A DNA stretch of 64,000 nt from Loxodes magnus (GCA_946699065.1 CAMPDV010000438.1:208245-272244), one strand, 5' to 3'; shown: positions 50,030 through 61,630, counted from the stretch's first letter. The notes: generated by a model not told the origin, from the letters alone. A program made the numbers and translations.

Positions 50030-51150
50030 AGATCTAAACTGCAAAAAATTGACAATTATAAGTTAAAGCTTTTTAAGAAAAATCTAAAATAATTTATTCC
50101 AAAAACTATCATCAAAGTTAATATCTTTTAGAACTATATAAAGCTATAAGTAATATTCCTCTCTAATGCCAATTTAGTTATCTTTATTTGTTTTAAATAG
50201 CTGCTTTCTAACTTTTATGATATATTTAATTAAAAAGCTTTAATTTTTTTGAAATGGTTCACTTTTTTTATTCCATTTTTAACTTTTTTCTTTACTTTGC
50301 TTAATTTTTTAAAGAAACTGATATTTATTTTTCTCTAAAAGGGAGTTTATCTTTCTTATTGATCTGTTTTAATTATTTTTTGAAGAGATAGAATTTCAAT
50401 GTGAATCATTATTAAAACTATTTTTAAAAAAAAGATAGATGCTATCTAAAGTTTAATAACCATAAAATTATAAATCACTTTTTAGAAAAGAAATTTATAA
50501 TCCTCATCTGGTTAAAAGCTACTTATAATTATTAGTGTCTATTTCTCTAGAATAAAAGCTTAGAAGAAAAAGTTAAAAATCTATTTTGCTTATTTTTAAA
50601 CTTGATAAGATTCGGAGCTTTAGAAAATTAAGAAATGTTTAGAAGAGAAGAAAAAGTAAGAGAGTTCTTCTACTTAAGATAAGAGCAATAAATTAAACTA
50701 AGAAATAGCTTTAATTTAGAAAGATTAAGAGAAAATAATGAATGAAGGTTTTTCTTTCTGAAAGCTATCTCATAAAAGAACGCGATAATGCTTGCGTTGC
50801 TTTGTTAGAGTTTCGTCTTCTACTAAGATTTAAGCTAATAATTCACTTACTTGCTCTAAGCTTTTGAATTCAGCTTGCTATCCATTTTGCTGTTTCATTC
50901 TCTTTCCAATTCTCTCTTTTATCCTATTCAATATTATGACTTTCTTAGAATTTCTTGATTCAACATTTCTTTATTTTGATTTTAATAGCTTATCCATAGA
51001 ACTTAATATTAACGAGAGCAGAAAAATAAAGCAAGTTGAATCTTTGGTTAAATTAAGAAGGCTGATTTTCTTACTAAACTATAGTTGACTCCAGATTTTA
51101 CAGCTTAACTCTTCGTATTTTAATGCATTAAGGTAATCATAATCAGACAT
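50030..51150 (-). CDS. Hypothetical protein, N-terminal acidic/Gln-rich and C-terminal Lys-rich
   Basis: Not recognised. ATG 51,150 opens a frame (MSDYDYLNALKYEELSCKIW). The clearest section is QNGQQAEFKSLEQVSELLAQ, LVEDETLTKQRKHYRVLL and WDSFQKEKPSF, with the Trp as TGA. The C-terminal half is hydrophobic then Lys-rich (FKKLSKVKKKVKNGIKKVN). The first TGA on my reading is near 50,030. Total length is not a multiple of three, so at least one frame slip lies inside. The opposite strand also has an open frame at 49,840-50,740 but with more TGAs. Confidence 0.4.
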
Positions 51151-52090
51151 AGTTATTTATTATCTAATGATTAATGACTTTTATTTTATTGGCTTATTAC
51201 TGGGATTCTTGGTTCTGATCATTTTGGCTTTCTTTTCCTAATCAACTTTAAACTGCTTTCAGGTAATTTTTCAAACTACAATTTATTAGTTTCTTGTTTT
51301 TCTTAGACTCATTTACATAAAATTACTTGCTACAATCTTTATTTCTTCAAGGTCAATTAAACAAAGAGATAGGCTTGTACTTTTCAAAAATTGAGTGGAC
51401 AGTTATTATCTTTACAATCTTATGACTTTTTAAAGCTTGATTATACTCCTTTCTTAACTACCCTATTTCGAGTTAAAATAGTTTGGATTTAATCCTGGAA
51501 ATGCTAAATTTATAAGCTTTTCTTAGAAGCTTAAATTCTAAAAGGCTTTTTTAAAATATTTCCTTACATTTTTTTATTTCTTGAATTTAAATGAGAAATA
51601 GATCTTCAGATTTACGCTATTTAAGTATAGATAGGTAATTTAATCTTAAGAATCTAAATTTAAGGCTTAGTTTGAATATTCTCTTAGATTGTTTTTAATT
51701 AATTATTTATCCTTAAGTTATTATTTAAGACTCTATATATCCTTTATGCTTTCTACCTATAATTACTTTCCTCTCTACTATAAAGCTATTGATATCACTT
51801 AATCTGTGCTGAAGACAATTAACGTATTTTAATGGTTCAAGATGTTAAGAAGTATGGGAATCTGTTCAGGCTTTATTTATGAATTATTGAAGTTCTTTCT
51901 TCTTTAGTGTATTGGAAGACTGAGACTAGATTAAACGGTGAGAAATAGGTTATTAGATGTATAAGATGCTCACTTATAGCTTGATATAAAAGGGTTGGTT
52001 CTTAGTTACTTAGGTTCTAGACCTAGATCTAATTTTAGTTAAATAGTATATTTAGTAGTGATTGAATGGATTAAGTTAATTACATAATGA
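51146..52090 (-). CDS. Hypothetical helical protein, abutting the 50.0-51.1 kb gene
   Basis: A minus-strand frame without clear ATG runs about 310 codons: NTLKKKELQQFINKAW, CLQHRLSDINSFIVERKVII, QEIKKCKEIFQKSLLEFKLL, IGQLRKEYNQALKSHKIVK and a Gln-rich end (SQNDQNQESQQQANKIK) closing at TGA just past the ATG of the next gene. The four-base overlap and same strand suggest that this frame and the one below could be a single gene split by a frame change. No domain recognised. Confidence 0.45.
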
Positions 52091-52199
52091 TTAAGTCTAT
52101 TTACTTGTAATCCTACTTAATAACTTATGATTTACTAATTTGCCTATCTATGATTATCTAAAGTCTACTAAAGCTTGATTAATTTAATATAGGTTTAAT

Positions 52200-52330
52200 T
52201 TGATTAAGGATATTTGGCAGTCTTAGTATCTTATGATTGCTTTTTATTGACTACTAGAGTTAAAATTGATGTATGTGTTGCTTATTTATTAATAGCTAGT
52301 AATTGGGTATAAAATGTGCTTAATTAGTTT
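52200..52330 (+). repeat. Intergenic segment repeated at 61,505-61,630
   Basis: Shared blocks include GGATATTTGSCAGTCTTA, CTACTAGAGTTAAAATT and CTTGCTTATTTATTAATA, in the same orientation 9.3 kb apart. Each lies just upstream of a plus-strand gene (52,564 and 61,690). This points to an old tandem duplication that includes promoter regions. Confidence 0.75.
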
Positions 52331-52563
52331 ATTAGATTATTTGATTGCTTGTTTCTTTAAGTTTTCTTAATCTTTCCTCTTATGAATAATTTTATTTACT
52401 ATATAAGCAAAAATTCTTAGTGTTTAGAAATGATAGTTTTTTAACCCTTACCTAGTATCTGCACTATTATAGAGATAGTTTCTTAGAACAAAGGTAATAA
52501 AAACTAAAATATCCATTAATATCTTAATTAGTATCTTACAGGAAAAATCTATTTAAAGACACT

Positions 52564-53535
52564 ATGACAAGTATTTAAATCACCTTTCCATATCTTAATC
52601 TACTAAGCATCTAATCAGCCATCAAGTATCTATTATAAATTTTGCTAATAATATCCTCTATCCTATACAGCTAAATAGCTGTAACTAATCAAGACTTTCA
52701 ATATAAAACAGAATTATCAAATAAGTACCTAACTAACTATTTATTTTAACACTCAAATTACCACTCTTTAGTGTTCATGGATATCAACAACTTTAATAAC
52801 AATAACTAGTGCTTTTATTAAGAGGCTGCGAACCTAGTTAAGGAGTAAACCAATATCAAAAGAGGCACCAAGCAATAGATACAAATCTCTAGTAGCTTTA
52901 CAAAGCGTTAAACAATAGTTCAAATATACTTACTTATCAAGCAACAAGTAAATACTTTGGATATAAAGAGAGACAGGATTAACTTTGCTATAGTAGAAAG
53001 GAATCTTAGATTAGACATTTAGTAGTTTTACTGCTGCAAGAACTCATAAGCTAAACAGTTTGTTTATATTTAAGATTTACTAGCTAATCTTTCAAAGTTC
53101 AAATCTAGACTGACTCTTTTTAGGAATGGTTAGTTTACATAGTGGATAGAATAACATTTAATAGAAGAAGTATTGAAAGAGAAAATAAAATAACCTTTAG
53201 TTATAGCTCTAAACATAGCCAAATTTAATCTAAACTAAGAAAATTTATGACTGAAAAGAAAAATCTGAGATAGTTAAGCTAAATTAAGAGAAAAAAGTGA
53301 TTCAGAAAAGCCAAAATACTAATAAGTTGAATGGATTTAGAAGTTAAAATTAGTAAGAAGATATTTTCCTTTGTACTTTATAGAAGCTTGCTAGATAGCA
53401 CTTAGATAATATTTTTATTGCTCTCTTTAAGCCTTTTAAGATTTTTACTTTTAGTTAATAATTTATATTAAACTCTGTGTGTGTCTCAGTAGTGACTAGT
53501 TTTCTACAGTGTATCTAATTTTATAAATAAAATGA
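52564..53535 (+). CDS. Hypothetical protein, 323 residues
   Basis: Not recognised. ATG 52,564 to TGA 53,533-53,535 is one uninterrupted frame with internal TGAs only at NLWLKRKIW. It shows an N-terminal hydrophobic stretch (YLLQILLIISSILYSQIAV, possible membrane anchor or signal) and a central basic and helical region (IKQQVNTLDIKRDRINFAIV, SRLTLFRNGQFTQWIEQHL). The C-terminus is Cys/Tyr-rich. Its upstream flank is shared with the gene at 61,690, but the two proteins do not obviously align. Confidence 0.45.
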
Positions 53536-54298
53536 ATATCATTATTGTTACTGAATTGCCTAGAAAAATGACTTTTAATAAAGCAATATATTTATCATAG
53601 GTTCTTATTTTGTATATAGATTTAAATTTATTTATGATTGTATAACTTAAGATGAAAGCTAATAATATCTTACTTATATTTTACATTCTAAACATTAGTT
53701 TATTAGCTAAATCTTTAGTATCTTAAAGATATTCCTTATTATATATGCTTAGTTATATTAATAGTGTATTAACTAAAAGTGGTAAATTTAAGTAACTTTG
53801 TTTTCTGTCTTATAAGTAAAGATATACTTAAGATTGGTCTCTTCTATGGTAGTTGATTTAATTAATTGAAATTAAGGATATTTAAGCTTATTAATAATTA
53901 ACCTTTTAACTTATTAGGAAGTATTTTCTTATTAAAGATTTCATTTAAGAGAGTTGATTTTTCTTTAGTTAGGTGCTAATTCTATCTAATAGTAGCAACT
54001 AAGCTAAGTATTTTTATAGTCTATTTATATAGTAAATGTTTATCTATGCTGATTGAATAATCTTACTATTTTAAATTTGATCCTTACTTTTACTATAATT
54101 GAAAACTTTATTTTGCTGATGATTCTCAATTTTACTACAATGATTATTCTAAGTATCAACTTAAGCTATTAGTTAAAGTTCATATATGAATTTGACTCTC
54201 TAATTTTAATGCTACTTATATGTTTATTATTGTATATTAGTTAACAAAAGAAGGCTGCTAATAGTTTCTTAGCCTCCAATTATAAGTGTTTAGTAAGG
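53536..54298. other. Intergenic, nothing recognised
   Basis: About 760 AT-rich bases. I searched specifically for the missing N-terminal E1 motifs (the SGLGGVGIEIAKN type) on both strands and found none. Confidence 0.45.
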
Positions 54299-57072
54299 AT
54301 GAAAGATGTTAGTTCATAGTTTTTCTTAAGAGTTTACTAAATAGGATAGAACAGAGCTTAAGCAAGTTTATAAAGGATTTAGTAATTTAATTATTATGTG
54401 AAAGTAGAAGCTACTACAGAAGGTCTTTAATAAATGGGATTTTAGTAGTTCTAGTGCATTGACAGATAGTAAAAATGTTTAAAATTTGGATGGCTTGTGT
54501 TATAAGAATAACATACCTTTGATTGTTGTAGATGGTTATGGAGTATTTGGTACAATATATACTAACTTTGGTTAGAAGTTTCAAGTACTGGATAAGGATG
54601 GAGAGGAACTATACCAATTTCTGATAGAAACCATATCGAGAGAAGAAAAGCAACTAATTACTCTATTGAAAGGATCTAAGCACAATCTATAGGAGGGAGA
54701 TATGTGCCTTCTAGCATAATTATAAGGTATGGGACAATTAAATTATTCATTGCAAAAATGTCTAGAAGTAATAAATACTCACACCTTCAGAATCGAATTC
54801 GATAGTCGAGTGTTAGGAGAGTATTAAGGAAATGGAATAATGAAATAAGTGAAACAGAAAATAGAGAAAAAGTTCAGTCCATTTAAAGAGGCAATGTCAC
54901 AAAAAATGTATGATGGAAATATATACATTTCTGACTTTTAAAAAATGCAAAATTGGAATATGTCACATGTAGCTTTCTAGGCTTTAGAAAAGATGATGCC
55001 TGAACCTTGGAATTTAAAATAAGCAAATGAGTTTGTTGAGATTTACAAAGAGGTTGCTCAGCAATAGTCAATTTAGGTTGAGAAGCAGCATGAGAAGTTT
55101 TGGAAATAATTCACCTTTACATGCAGAGATGGGTCTTATAATCCTTTATGCGCAACTCTTGGTTGAATAGCTGCTTAGGAAATGGTAAAGTCTATCACTT
55201 AGAACAATATCCCAATATGTCAACTGTTCTATTTAGATTTTGTGGAGGTTCTACCTGAAGAAGGTTAAGAAGAAGGAATAAGGACTCACTTACAAAAGTG
55301 CCAAAACAATAGATACTATGGATTGTAGGTTTGCTTAGGCTAAACTACATGTGAAAGTCTTAGAAAAGTGAAAATGTTGATGGTAGGATATGGTGCTATA
55401 GGTTGCAAGTTATTGAAGAACTATGCAATGCTTAATATAAGAACTGAAGGTTAAATAGTAATAACAGATCCTGATGTTATTGAGGTATCGAATCTAAATA
55501 GATAATTCCTGTTCAGAGAAAAGCATCTGAGAAAGTCAAAATCTTCTGCAGCAGCAATTGCTATGAATGGAAGTCTCAAAAATCATATCATAGCTAGAAT
55601 TGATAAATCCATGAAGGTACTAAAGAAATATTCACAGAGAAGTTCTTCCAAGAGTTGTCAGTTGTAACAAATGCCCTAGATAACGTCTAGGAAAGAAGAT
55701 ACATCGACTCAAGATGAGTTTCAGCTAAAACAGCCTTGATTGATTCTGGAACTTTAGGACCAAAAGGACATGTTTAGGTAATTATCTCAAATAAAACAGA
55801 ATCTTATGGTTCTTAATAAGATCCTGTAGAAGAAAATGAAATTCCTGTTTGCACTCTAAAAATGTTCCCTGAAGAAGCTTTGCACTGTGTAGAATGGGCT
55901 CGTGATTTATTCGGTAAATGGTTCACTACTCATCCTAAAGTTTTCAACAAAGTTGTAGAAGAGAAAATTCCAAGTCAATAAGACTTACAAAATCTTAGAA
56001 TAGCAATCAAAAAATTAAAAAGCACCCACTAGACTTTAATGACTGATTCAGTATGCAAGGAAAAAGTACTAGAAGCTCTTTGTAAATGACATCAGATAAT
56101 TAATCACTGTCTATCCTTTAGACGCTAAAACTAAAGAAGGAGCTCCATTTTGGTCTCTTCCAAAGCGTCCTCCAAAGGAACTTGCTTTTACACCTGAAAA
56201 TGAATATTGCTGCAGCTTCATCTTACGCTTCACTATATGCTAAAGTATACGGATTGCCTGAACAAATCAGAAATGCTTAAGAGAAGCTTAGTATAGGATA
56301 AGCTGCTCTACAGTATGTATAGCCAGAATTTAAACCAAATGAAGGAGAAAAGTAATAGGAAAGTATGTCTAAGCAAGAGGCTTGATAACTTATGAATGAA
56401 CTTGAAACTCTTCTTAAGCAATAAGCTTCATAAATGATACCTGAAGAATTTGAAAAGGATTCAAATTTCCATATAGACTTTATCTATGCTGCTGCAAACT
56501 GTAGAGCTTTGAATTATGCTTTGTAGCCAATGGAATGGATATAAGTAAAACTAAAAGCTGGTAGAATTATTCCAGCATTGGCTACTACAACAGCAGCTAT
56601 TGCAGGTTTACAAACTGCAGAGTTAGTCCAAATTGTAAAAGGTTGTGATGTAGGAAAATTGAGAAACTCTTTCAAGAATGTTTCAGTTCCTAGCTTGTAA
56701 TGTAGTGAGCCAGGAGCAGCTGAAAAAATAAAGCTGAATGAAGAAGTCGTAGTAACAGTTTGGGATCGGTGGGAAGTAAGTTTAGGAAAAGATATTACAT
56801 TGAAGCAATTATTGGATCATCTAGAATAGACTTACAAGCTATTTTCAAGAGATGTTCTTTATGGAGCTAAGCCAATCCTTTTGAAGGCACTTAAAAACGA
56901 GAAACAGTTAAATTAGAAGGTAATGGATGTATGCGAAACAGATGAAGATTACGTAGATCTTACAATAACATTTGGTTCTTCTTAGGAAGGAGAAGTTCTG
57001 TGAGGAACTGCAATAGTGAGAGTTGAGTTGACTGATTTGTTAATTATTTGTAATAAACTAAATAATGGTTGA
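54299..57072 (+). CDS. UBA1: Ubiquitin-activating enzyme E1, lacking the first ~100 residues
   Basis: E1 adenylates ubiquitin and carries it as a Cys thioester to E2. Recognisable in order: QIGQNRAQAS and VKVEATTEG; IVVDGYGVFGTIYTNFG; QGMGQLNYS; the second ThiF adenylation fold VGYGAIGCKLLKNYAM, ITDPDVIEVSNLNRQFLFR and NALDNVQERRYID; SGTLGPKGHVQV; the catalytic Cys in EIPVCTLKMFP; DIRQLITVYPLDAKTKEGAP; GRIIPALATTTAAIAGL; and a C-terminal ubiquitin-fold region. The usual N-terminal ThiF half with SRYxGAMG is missing; ATG 54,299 precedes KDVSSQFFL. At least five one-base frame changes occur (near 54,455, 55,617, 56,020, 56,043 and 56,202), mostly in short homopolymers. TGA stands at a normally Gly position (LG-TGA-IAAQE) and at a conserved Cys (DSR-TGA-V). 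TGA 57,001 may be sense, because TAIVRVEL after it resembles the E1 C-terminus. Confidence 0.85.
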
Positions 57073-57495
57073 TTTAAAAATGTCTCTACTTTTGACGTTG
57101 TGTTTTTTCTGGAAATATTAACTGTGTTATAGTATTTGAGTTATTAATGTTTTGCAGTAAATGTATACTAACTATAGTTGGTCTATAAGTTGGTTGTTGG
57201 TTGTATAGACAATATATGGTGATAATAATGAAGCATTATTGGTTGTATAGGAGTGACTATATAGGTTTGTCTTATTTAGTTTGTAAGAGTGATGGTAGTT
57301 ATGATATTTAGGCAGACATAGTTAGATAGTAATTACTTGTTTACATGCTGCTTAATCTATAAGTAATAATTAGGTATGACATCAGTTATATAGTTATTGA
57401 TAAGCTTATTATAGCTATAAGAATTAATTTTATTATGGTTAGTTTCATTAAATATCAAACATAGAATATATAAGCAAGCAGCTTAGATAATAAAC
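57073..57495. promoter_or_regulatory. Intergenic region between E1 and E2 genes
   Basis: About 420 bases of AT-rich, TAG/GTT-rich sequence with no coding look. It presumably contains the E1 3' end and the E2 promoter. No motif is recognised. Confidence 0.35.
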
Positions 57496-59433
57496 ATGTT
57501 ATCTCTATAACGTCAGAACCTATCACTTTCTCTTGCTACCCAACCTTAAACTCTTAAGTTACCTATGCTCAACTCCTTTCCAGAATCAGAAGTCATGTAG
57601 TAGCTACTTTATGTCTTTCAATAAGATCACCACTTAGCTTAGAAATGGTAACTCTGGATGGAGCAGTTTTCTACTTTTAGCAAGATTCCAGGATTCTAAA
57701 GGATGCTTTTCAAAAAGAACAAATAGCTAATTAGCTGTCTATTAAAGCCTACAGAGGAATAGTGGAACTTATAAGAAGCTGAAGAGCTCATTTATTAGAC
57801 TATTTCAGATGTATTTAAAGTCTAGCATGACCCTGAACTTAGACATCTGGCCTGCAAACTTGGATTGGTAACTAGAATTCTAGAGAGATTAGGATCTTTA
57901 GCTAAAGAAAAGCCTCGAAAGTATGTAGAAGATATATAGGAAGAAGAAGAATAGGGAAATCAAGGAAATCAAGCTTCCAAAATAGAAGTAGACAAAAGTA
58001 AGCCTAGAAAGGGAGTAGGGTATGGTAGAGATATTTGAGGGTTGAACTAAAGATGGGATGTAGATACTTATTTAAAGAGTAAAAAGCAGAAGAATGAATA
58101 GATTTCTACTTTAATAAGGATACTCACTAATTTCATAAGTTCTCCTTAATGGAAAGCAGATGAGGAAATAATTAACTAGTTCTGTTGTAGTGCTTTATTA
58201 CCAGTCTTAGAAATAAATCTTGGCTCTGGAAGTCTTTTAGATATAGAGTAGGAACTAATTATGTCCATTTTAGGGTTTATAAAGGCAGTAGCGAGTAAAG
58301 CTTCGCTGTTTGTAATATTGGAAGACTTAGATAGTCATTACGAACCTAAATAAAAGGCTTCAGTTTCAACATTACTGTCTAATGCAAATGACTTAGCTAA
58401 TATATTTATGAAGTGCTTATAGAACTGGGAACAGTAATAACTTGAATAGTTAGCTAGAGAAATCTAATAAACTTTCAAACAAGTTTAAAAGGGCTTGCTA
58501 GAAGATCCCTAAGAATAGTTAGCTGATATTCAAGAAGTTTTGAAGCTTCCTCTTAGTGAAAAGTATAGGTTTTTACTATAAGATCTTAGATTTGATTATA
58601 TGTAAGGATATAAGCATCATTACGCCTATATGGCTTAAAGAAATGGAACTCCTGTTTAGGCTAAAATGATTAGCTTAAGAACTAGCTGATTTGTCAGGAG
58701 CTCTGCCATGTGAACATACGAATTCTATTTTCATTAGAGTTGATAAAGAAAAGGTAGATTTTATGAAAGCAGTAGTAATGGGAAGCTCAGGAACTTCATA
58801 TGCCTATGGTGCATTTGAATATGACATTTTCTTCGAAGATAACTATCCTAGTGGACCTCCAAAAGTAAATTTAGAGACTACTGGAGGTGGATAAACTAGA
58901 TTTAACCCTAACTTATATAACTGTGGTAAAGTTTGATTGAGCTTACTCGGAACTTGGAGAGGAAATGGCAGTGAAAATTGGGATCCTAAACTTTCCACAT
59001 TACTCTAAGTTTTGATGTCTATATAGTCAATTATTATGTCTGAGGAAATTTCTTTAATGAGCCAGGGTTTGAAGGTGAAGCAGGAACAGAAGGAAGAGAA
59101 GCGAGAAACGAAGGATACAGTAATATAGTTAGGTACTCAAACATAAGATTCGCTATGATAGACTAAATGAGAAATCCAAGCAAAGGATTTGAGACTGTAA
59201 TAAAACGTCATTTTTTACTTAAAGTAGTTTGGAATTTTTAAAGAAGTAAATGAATGGTTAGAAATAGCGCAAACAAGGAAGGCAAGTTATTAAGGACTAG
59301 TAAGTTCAAAGGAGGAAAAGAAATTACGTAAAGTTCCTTAAAGAAGCTATAGAGGAGTTAGAAGGAGAGTTTGGAAAGTTAGAAGCTCCTTCTGGAAAAG
59401 ATGTCATAAGATATAAAAAAATAAAGAAGCAGA
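57496..59433 (+). CDS. BIRC6 (BRUCE)-like ubiquitin-conjugating enzyme E2, TGA at catalytic Cys position
   Basis: From ATG 57,496 one frame runs ~390 codons through a helical region with GVGYGRDI and RWDVDTYLKSKK, as in the segment before the UBC domain of BIRC6/UBE2O-type giant E2s. After a frame change near 58,668 comes the UBC fold: SIFIRVDKEKVDFMKAVVMG, YAYGAFEYDIFFEDNYPSGP, LETTGGG, FNPNLYN, GTWRGNGSENWDP and LQVLMSIQSII. Then, in shifted frames, FFNEPGFEGEAG, FAMIDQMRNPSKGFETVI and LKEAIEELEGEFGKLEAPSG, all matching the BIRC6 C-terminus. The catalytic Cys of GKVCLS is TGA here (58,934-58,936), which as Trp would inactivate the enzyme. At least four frame changes occur. It is far shorter than animal BIRC6 and has no BIR domain in view. 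The end is unclear because E1-like sequence follows directly. Confidence 0.8.
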
Positions 59434-60070
59434 AAGTGAAGAAGTAGATAAAGGAAGGTGAGAATTTAGAAGACGTGATGTAAGTTTAGATAGAGAAGAA
59501 GTTAATAGAGAGCTGAATGTAGAAAGTGAAGAAGTAAAAGACAGATGGTCAAGATATGAAGGGGCAATGGGAGTAGAAGCAGTAGCGAAATAAAGCAAAG
59601 CGAATATTTTGATATCAGGTTTAGGAGGAGTTGGTATTGAAATAGCTAAGAATATAGTGCTAGCAGGGTGCAAAAGATCGGTTTTACATAACTCAAAATT
59701 GCTACTTCTTGAATTCAAATATTTTAGCATTACATAAAGTGAGATTTTACACATTTTAGAAGCATATTTTTATAGTTTCATTTACTTTCATTTTAAGAAG
59801 TAGAGATCATTAGCAACCAGAAGAGAAGCATCATTTATTTATCAATAGCTTTTTAAACTCAGAGGCTCAAATTAATAGAAAGAGGGTTGTCTAAGACTTC
59901 GTTTTTTTCAATAATTGTAGTCTGATAATTTAAGTATACAGAATCATATCTTTAGAGAAGTACTTTATAGGTATTAAATACTAAGATAGATTGAAGAAAA
60001 GCAGAGCTTAGCAATTAAATCAGTAAATGGAAATTCATCAGATAGAACAAAGCCTTAGAAGAAAATAGAG
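59434..60070 (+). pseudogene. UBA1: N-terminal fragment of ubiquitin-activating enzyme E1
   Basis: The frame gives an acidic lead (NVESEEVKDRW) and then SRYEGAMGVEAVAKQ, ANILISGLGGVGIEIAKN and IVLAGCKRSVLHN. These are the start of the first, inactive ThiF domain of E1 with its dinucleotide-binding glycines. After LHNSK similarity weakens (EFKYFSITQSEI, ATRREASFIYQQLFKL, then SIIVV/SDNLSIQ in shifted frame) and stops near 60,070. No in-frame ATG precedes it. The acidic lead could be read continuously from the E2 gene after one indel in an A run near 59,415. It supplies exactly the part missing from the E1 gene at 54.3 kb. It is either a truncated second copy or a displaced exon of the same gene. 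Confidence 0.7.
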
Positions 60071-61504
60071 GAAAGCTTTTTCCTCTTAATTTGATAAGCA
60101 TAATTAAGATCACTGTTATTTAAGTAAATTTAGATATCAGAATAGAGCTTTAAAAAGGTTGAAGAGTCATTAATAGTAATACAATAAGATAATGGGTATC
60201 TATAGATGTTAAAGCTTATTATAGTATGTTATATGTATCAATATATAATGCTTATCAAACTTAATATCTTTAAAAAGACAGATAGTATTACATTCTTCTT
60301 ACTATTACTAGAGTCAGATAAAAAATGATAATTAAACTTATAAATAGTTGTAAGAAATAAGTGAGAAGGTTATCTTGATTGAAATAAGGGAAGAGTAATA
60401 AAAGTAAAGCTCCTAGATTAAAAGCTTAGCTACTGAATTAAACAATTATCATAACCTATTTTAGAGTCTCATTATAATTTTTACTTTTGTTATAAAGAGT
60501 CTCTTACTAAAATTAATTACTTCAGATTACATTCTTCTTAAGCGCTTTGGATATAAATCACCTTCTAATTTTACTCTTTTCCTTTTTTTCTTTAACTCCC
60601 TTTCAATTATTCTATCTAGTAAATCCACAAACGTCAGTCTAGAATAGCGTAATCAAGGAAGTTTAAATCTTATTGCATCTGGAAACGACAGACTTTCTCT
60701 CCAAATAGTATTTTGCATGATTACTGTAATATTAATCTATAGGTACATAAGTTATCCTTCATATAGACTATTTTTTATAAAGGCTGATAGAAGTTTAAGA
60801 TATTTTGGTTGTAATGGGTAATAAATTAATTATTTGAACATCAAGTTTAGACTGATATTATTAGTTGATTTGATGAATCTTTGTTGGTATCTATGGATTT
60901 AAAAAGCAGCAAGAATGATAGTTTGAAAAATAGTTTTTTGGTTTGATTTGTTGTAAAATCCCTTTTATATAAAACTGATGGCTTAAACTAGTATATTTTG
61001 ATAAATATGTTTGCAACTTAGTTATATGAATTCTTCAAAGTTATATCAGAAATCTAATTTCATTCTAGGACTAACTGGTTTAAATTAATAGTATTATGCC
61101 TATCTCTCTTATTACCTTATAATATCTATCCTAAAGGGATATATTTTATGGTATATTTTAAATCAGAAAGGTTTGAAGCTGGTAGAATAAATTCTGTCTT
61201 ATTAAGAATTTGAATAGTAACTAAGAGATAATTGATTTAGTTAATTTGTCTATAGAATATATTTAGTTCGCATTCTCTTTTAATCTTCTTGCTAAGATTA
61301 GATCTGTCTTAACAGATTTGTTCTCTCTATATAACTTACATGTTTATCATTAAGTTTTGAACCTATTTATTTAATTAGCTACTTAAGTTATTTCATGCCT
61401 AAAGGATAAATACTAAAGCTAAGTTAACTATTTCTAAAAGACTAAGAAATGATTTCTAGAATTAGCTTATGGCTCATTAATGTTATTTATTATCCTTTTA
61501 TTTT
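60071..61504. other. Intergenic, nothing recognised
   Basis: About 1.4 kb of AT-rich sequence. Scattered frames have no recognisable motif. Confidence 0.35.
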
Positions 61505-61630
61505 ATAAAGTATGAGGATATTTGCCAGTCTTAATTTCTTATAATGCCTTTTATTAATTACTAGAGTTAAAATTTATGTATGTCTTGCTTATTTATTAAT
61601 AACCAGTAGCTGAGTATATAATCAAATGTA
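61505..61630 (+). repeat. Intergenic segment repeated at 52,200-52,330
   Basis: Second copy of the segment described at 52,200, upstream of the gene starting 61,690. Confidence 0.75.

Noticed and set aside
53536-54298. Missing N-terminus of the 54.3-kb E1 just upstream
   Set aside because: No ThiF glycine motif or SRYxGAMG-like sequence on either strand.
58691-58894. Standard-code 67-residue frame at 58.7 kb as a separate small gene
   Set aside because: It is the middle of the E2 UBC domain. It ends only because the next codon is TAA, which is Gln here.
59404-59754. 116-codon minus frame opposite the E1 N-terminal fragment
   Set aside because: Ser/Leu-rich antisense shadow. The plus strand has clear E1 motifs.
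59725-59830. Short intron between TQSEI and ATRREAS in the E1 N-terminal fragment
   Set aside because: A GTGAG...TAG segment exists, but the flanks are too diverged to show that removal restores an E1 alignment.
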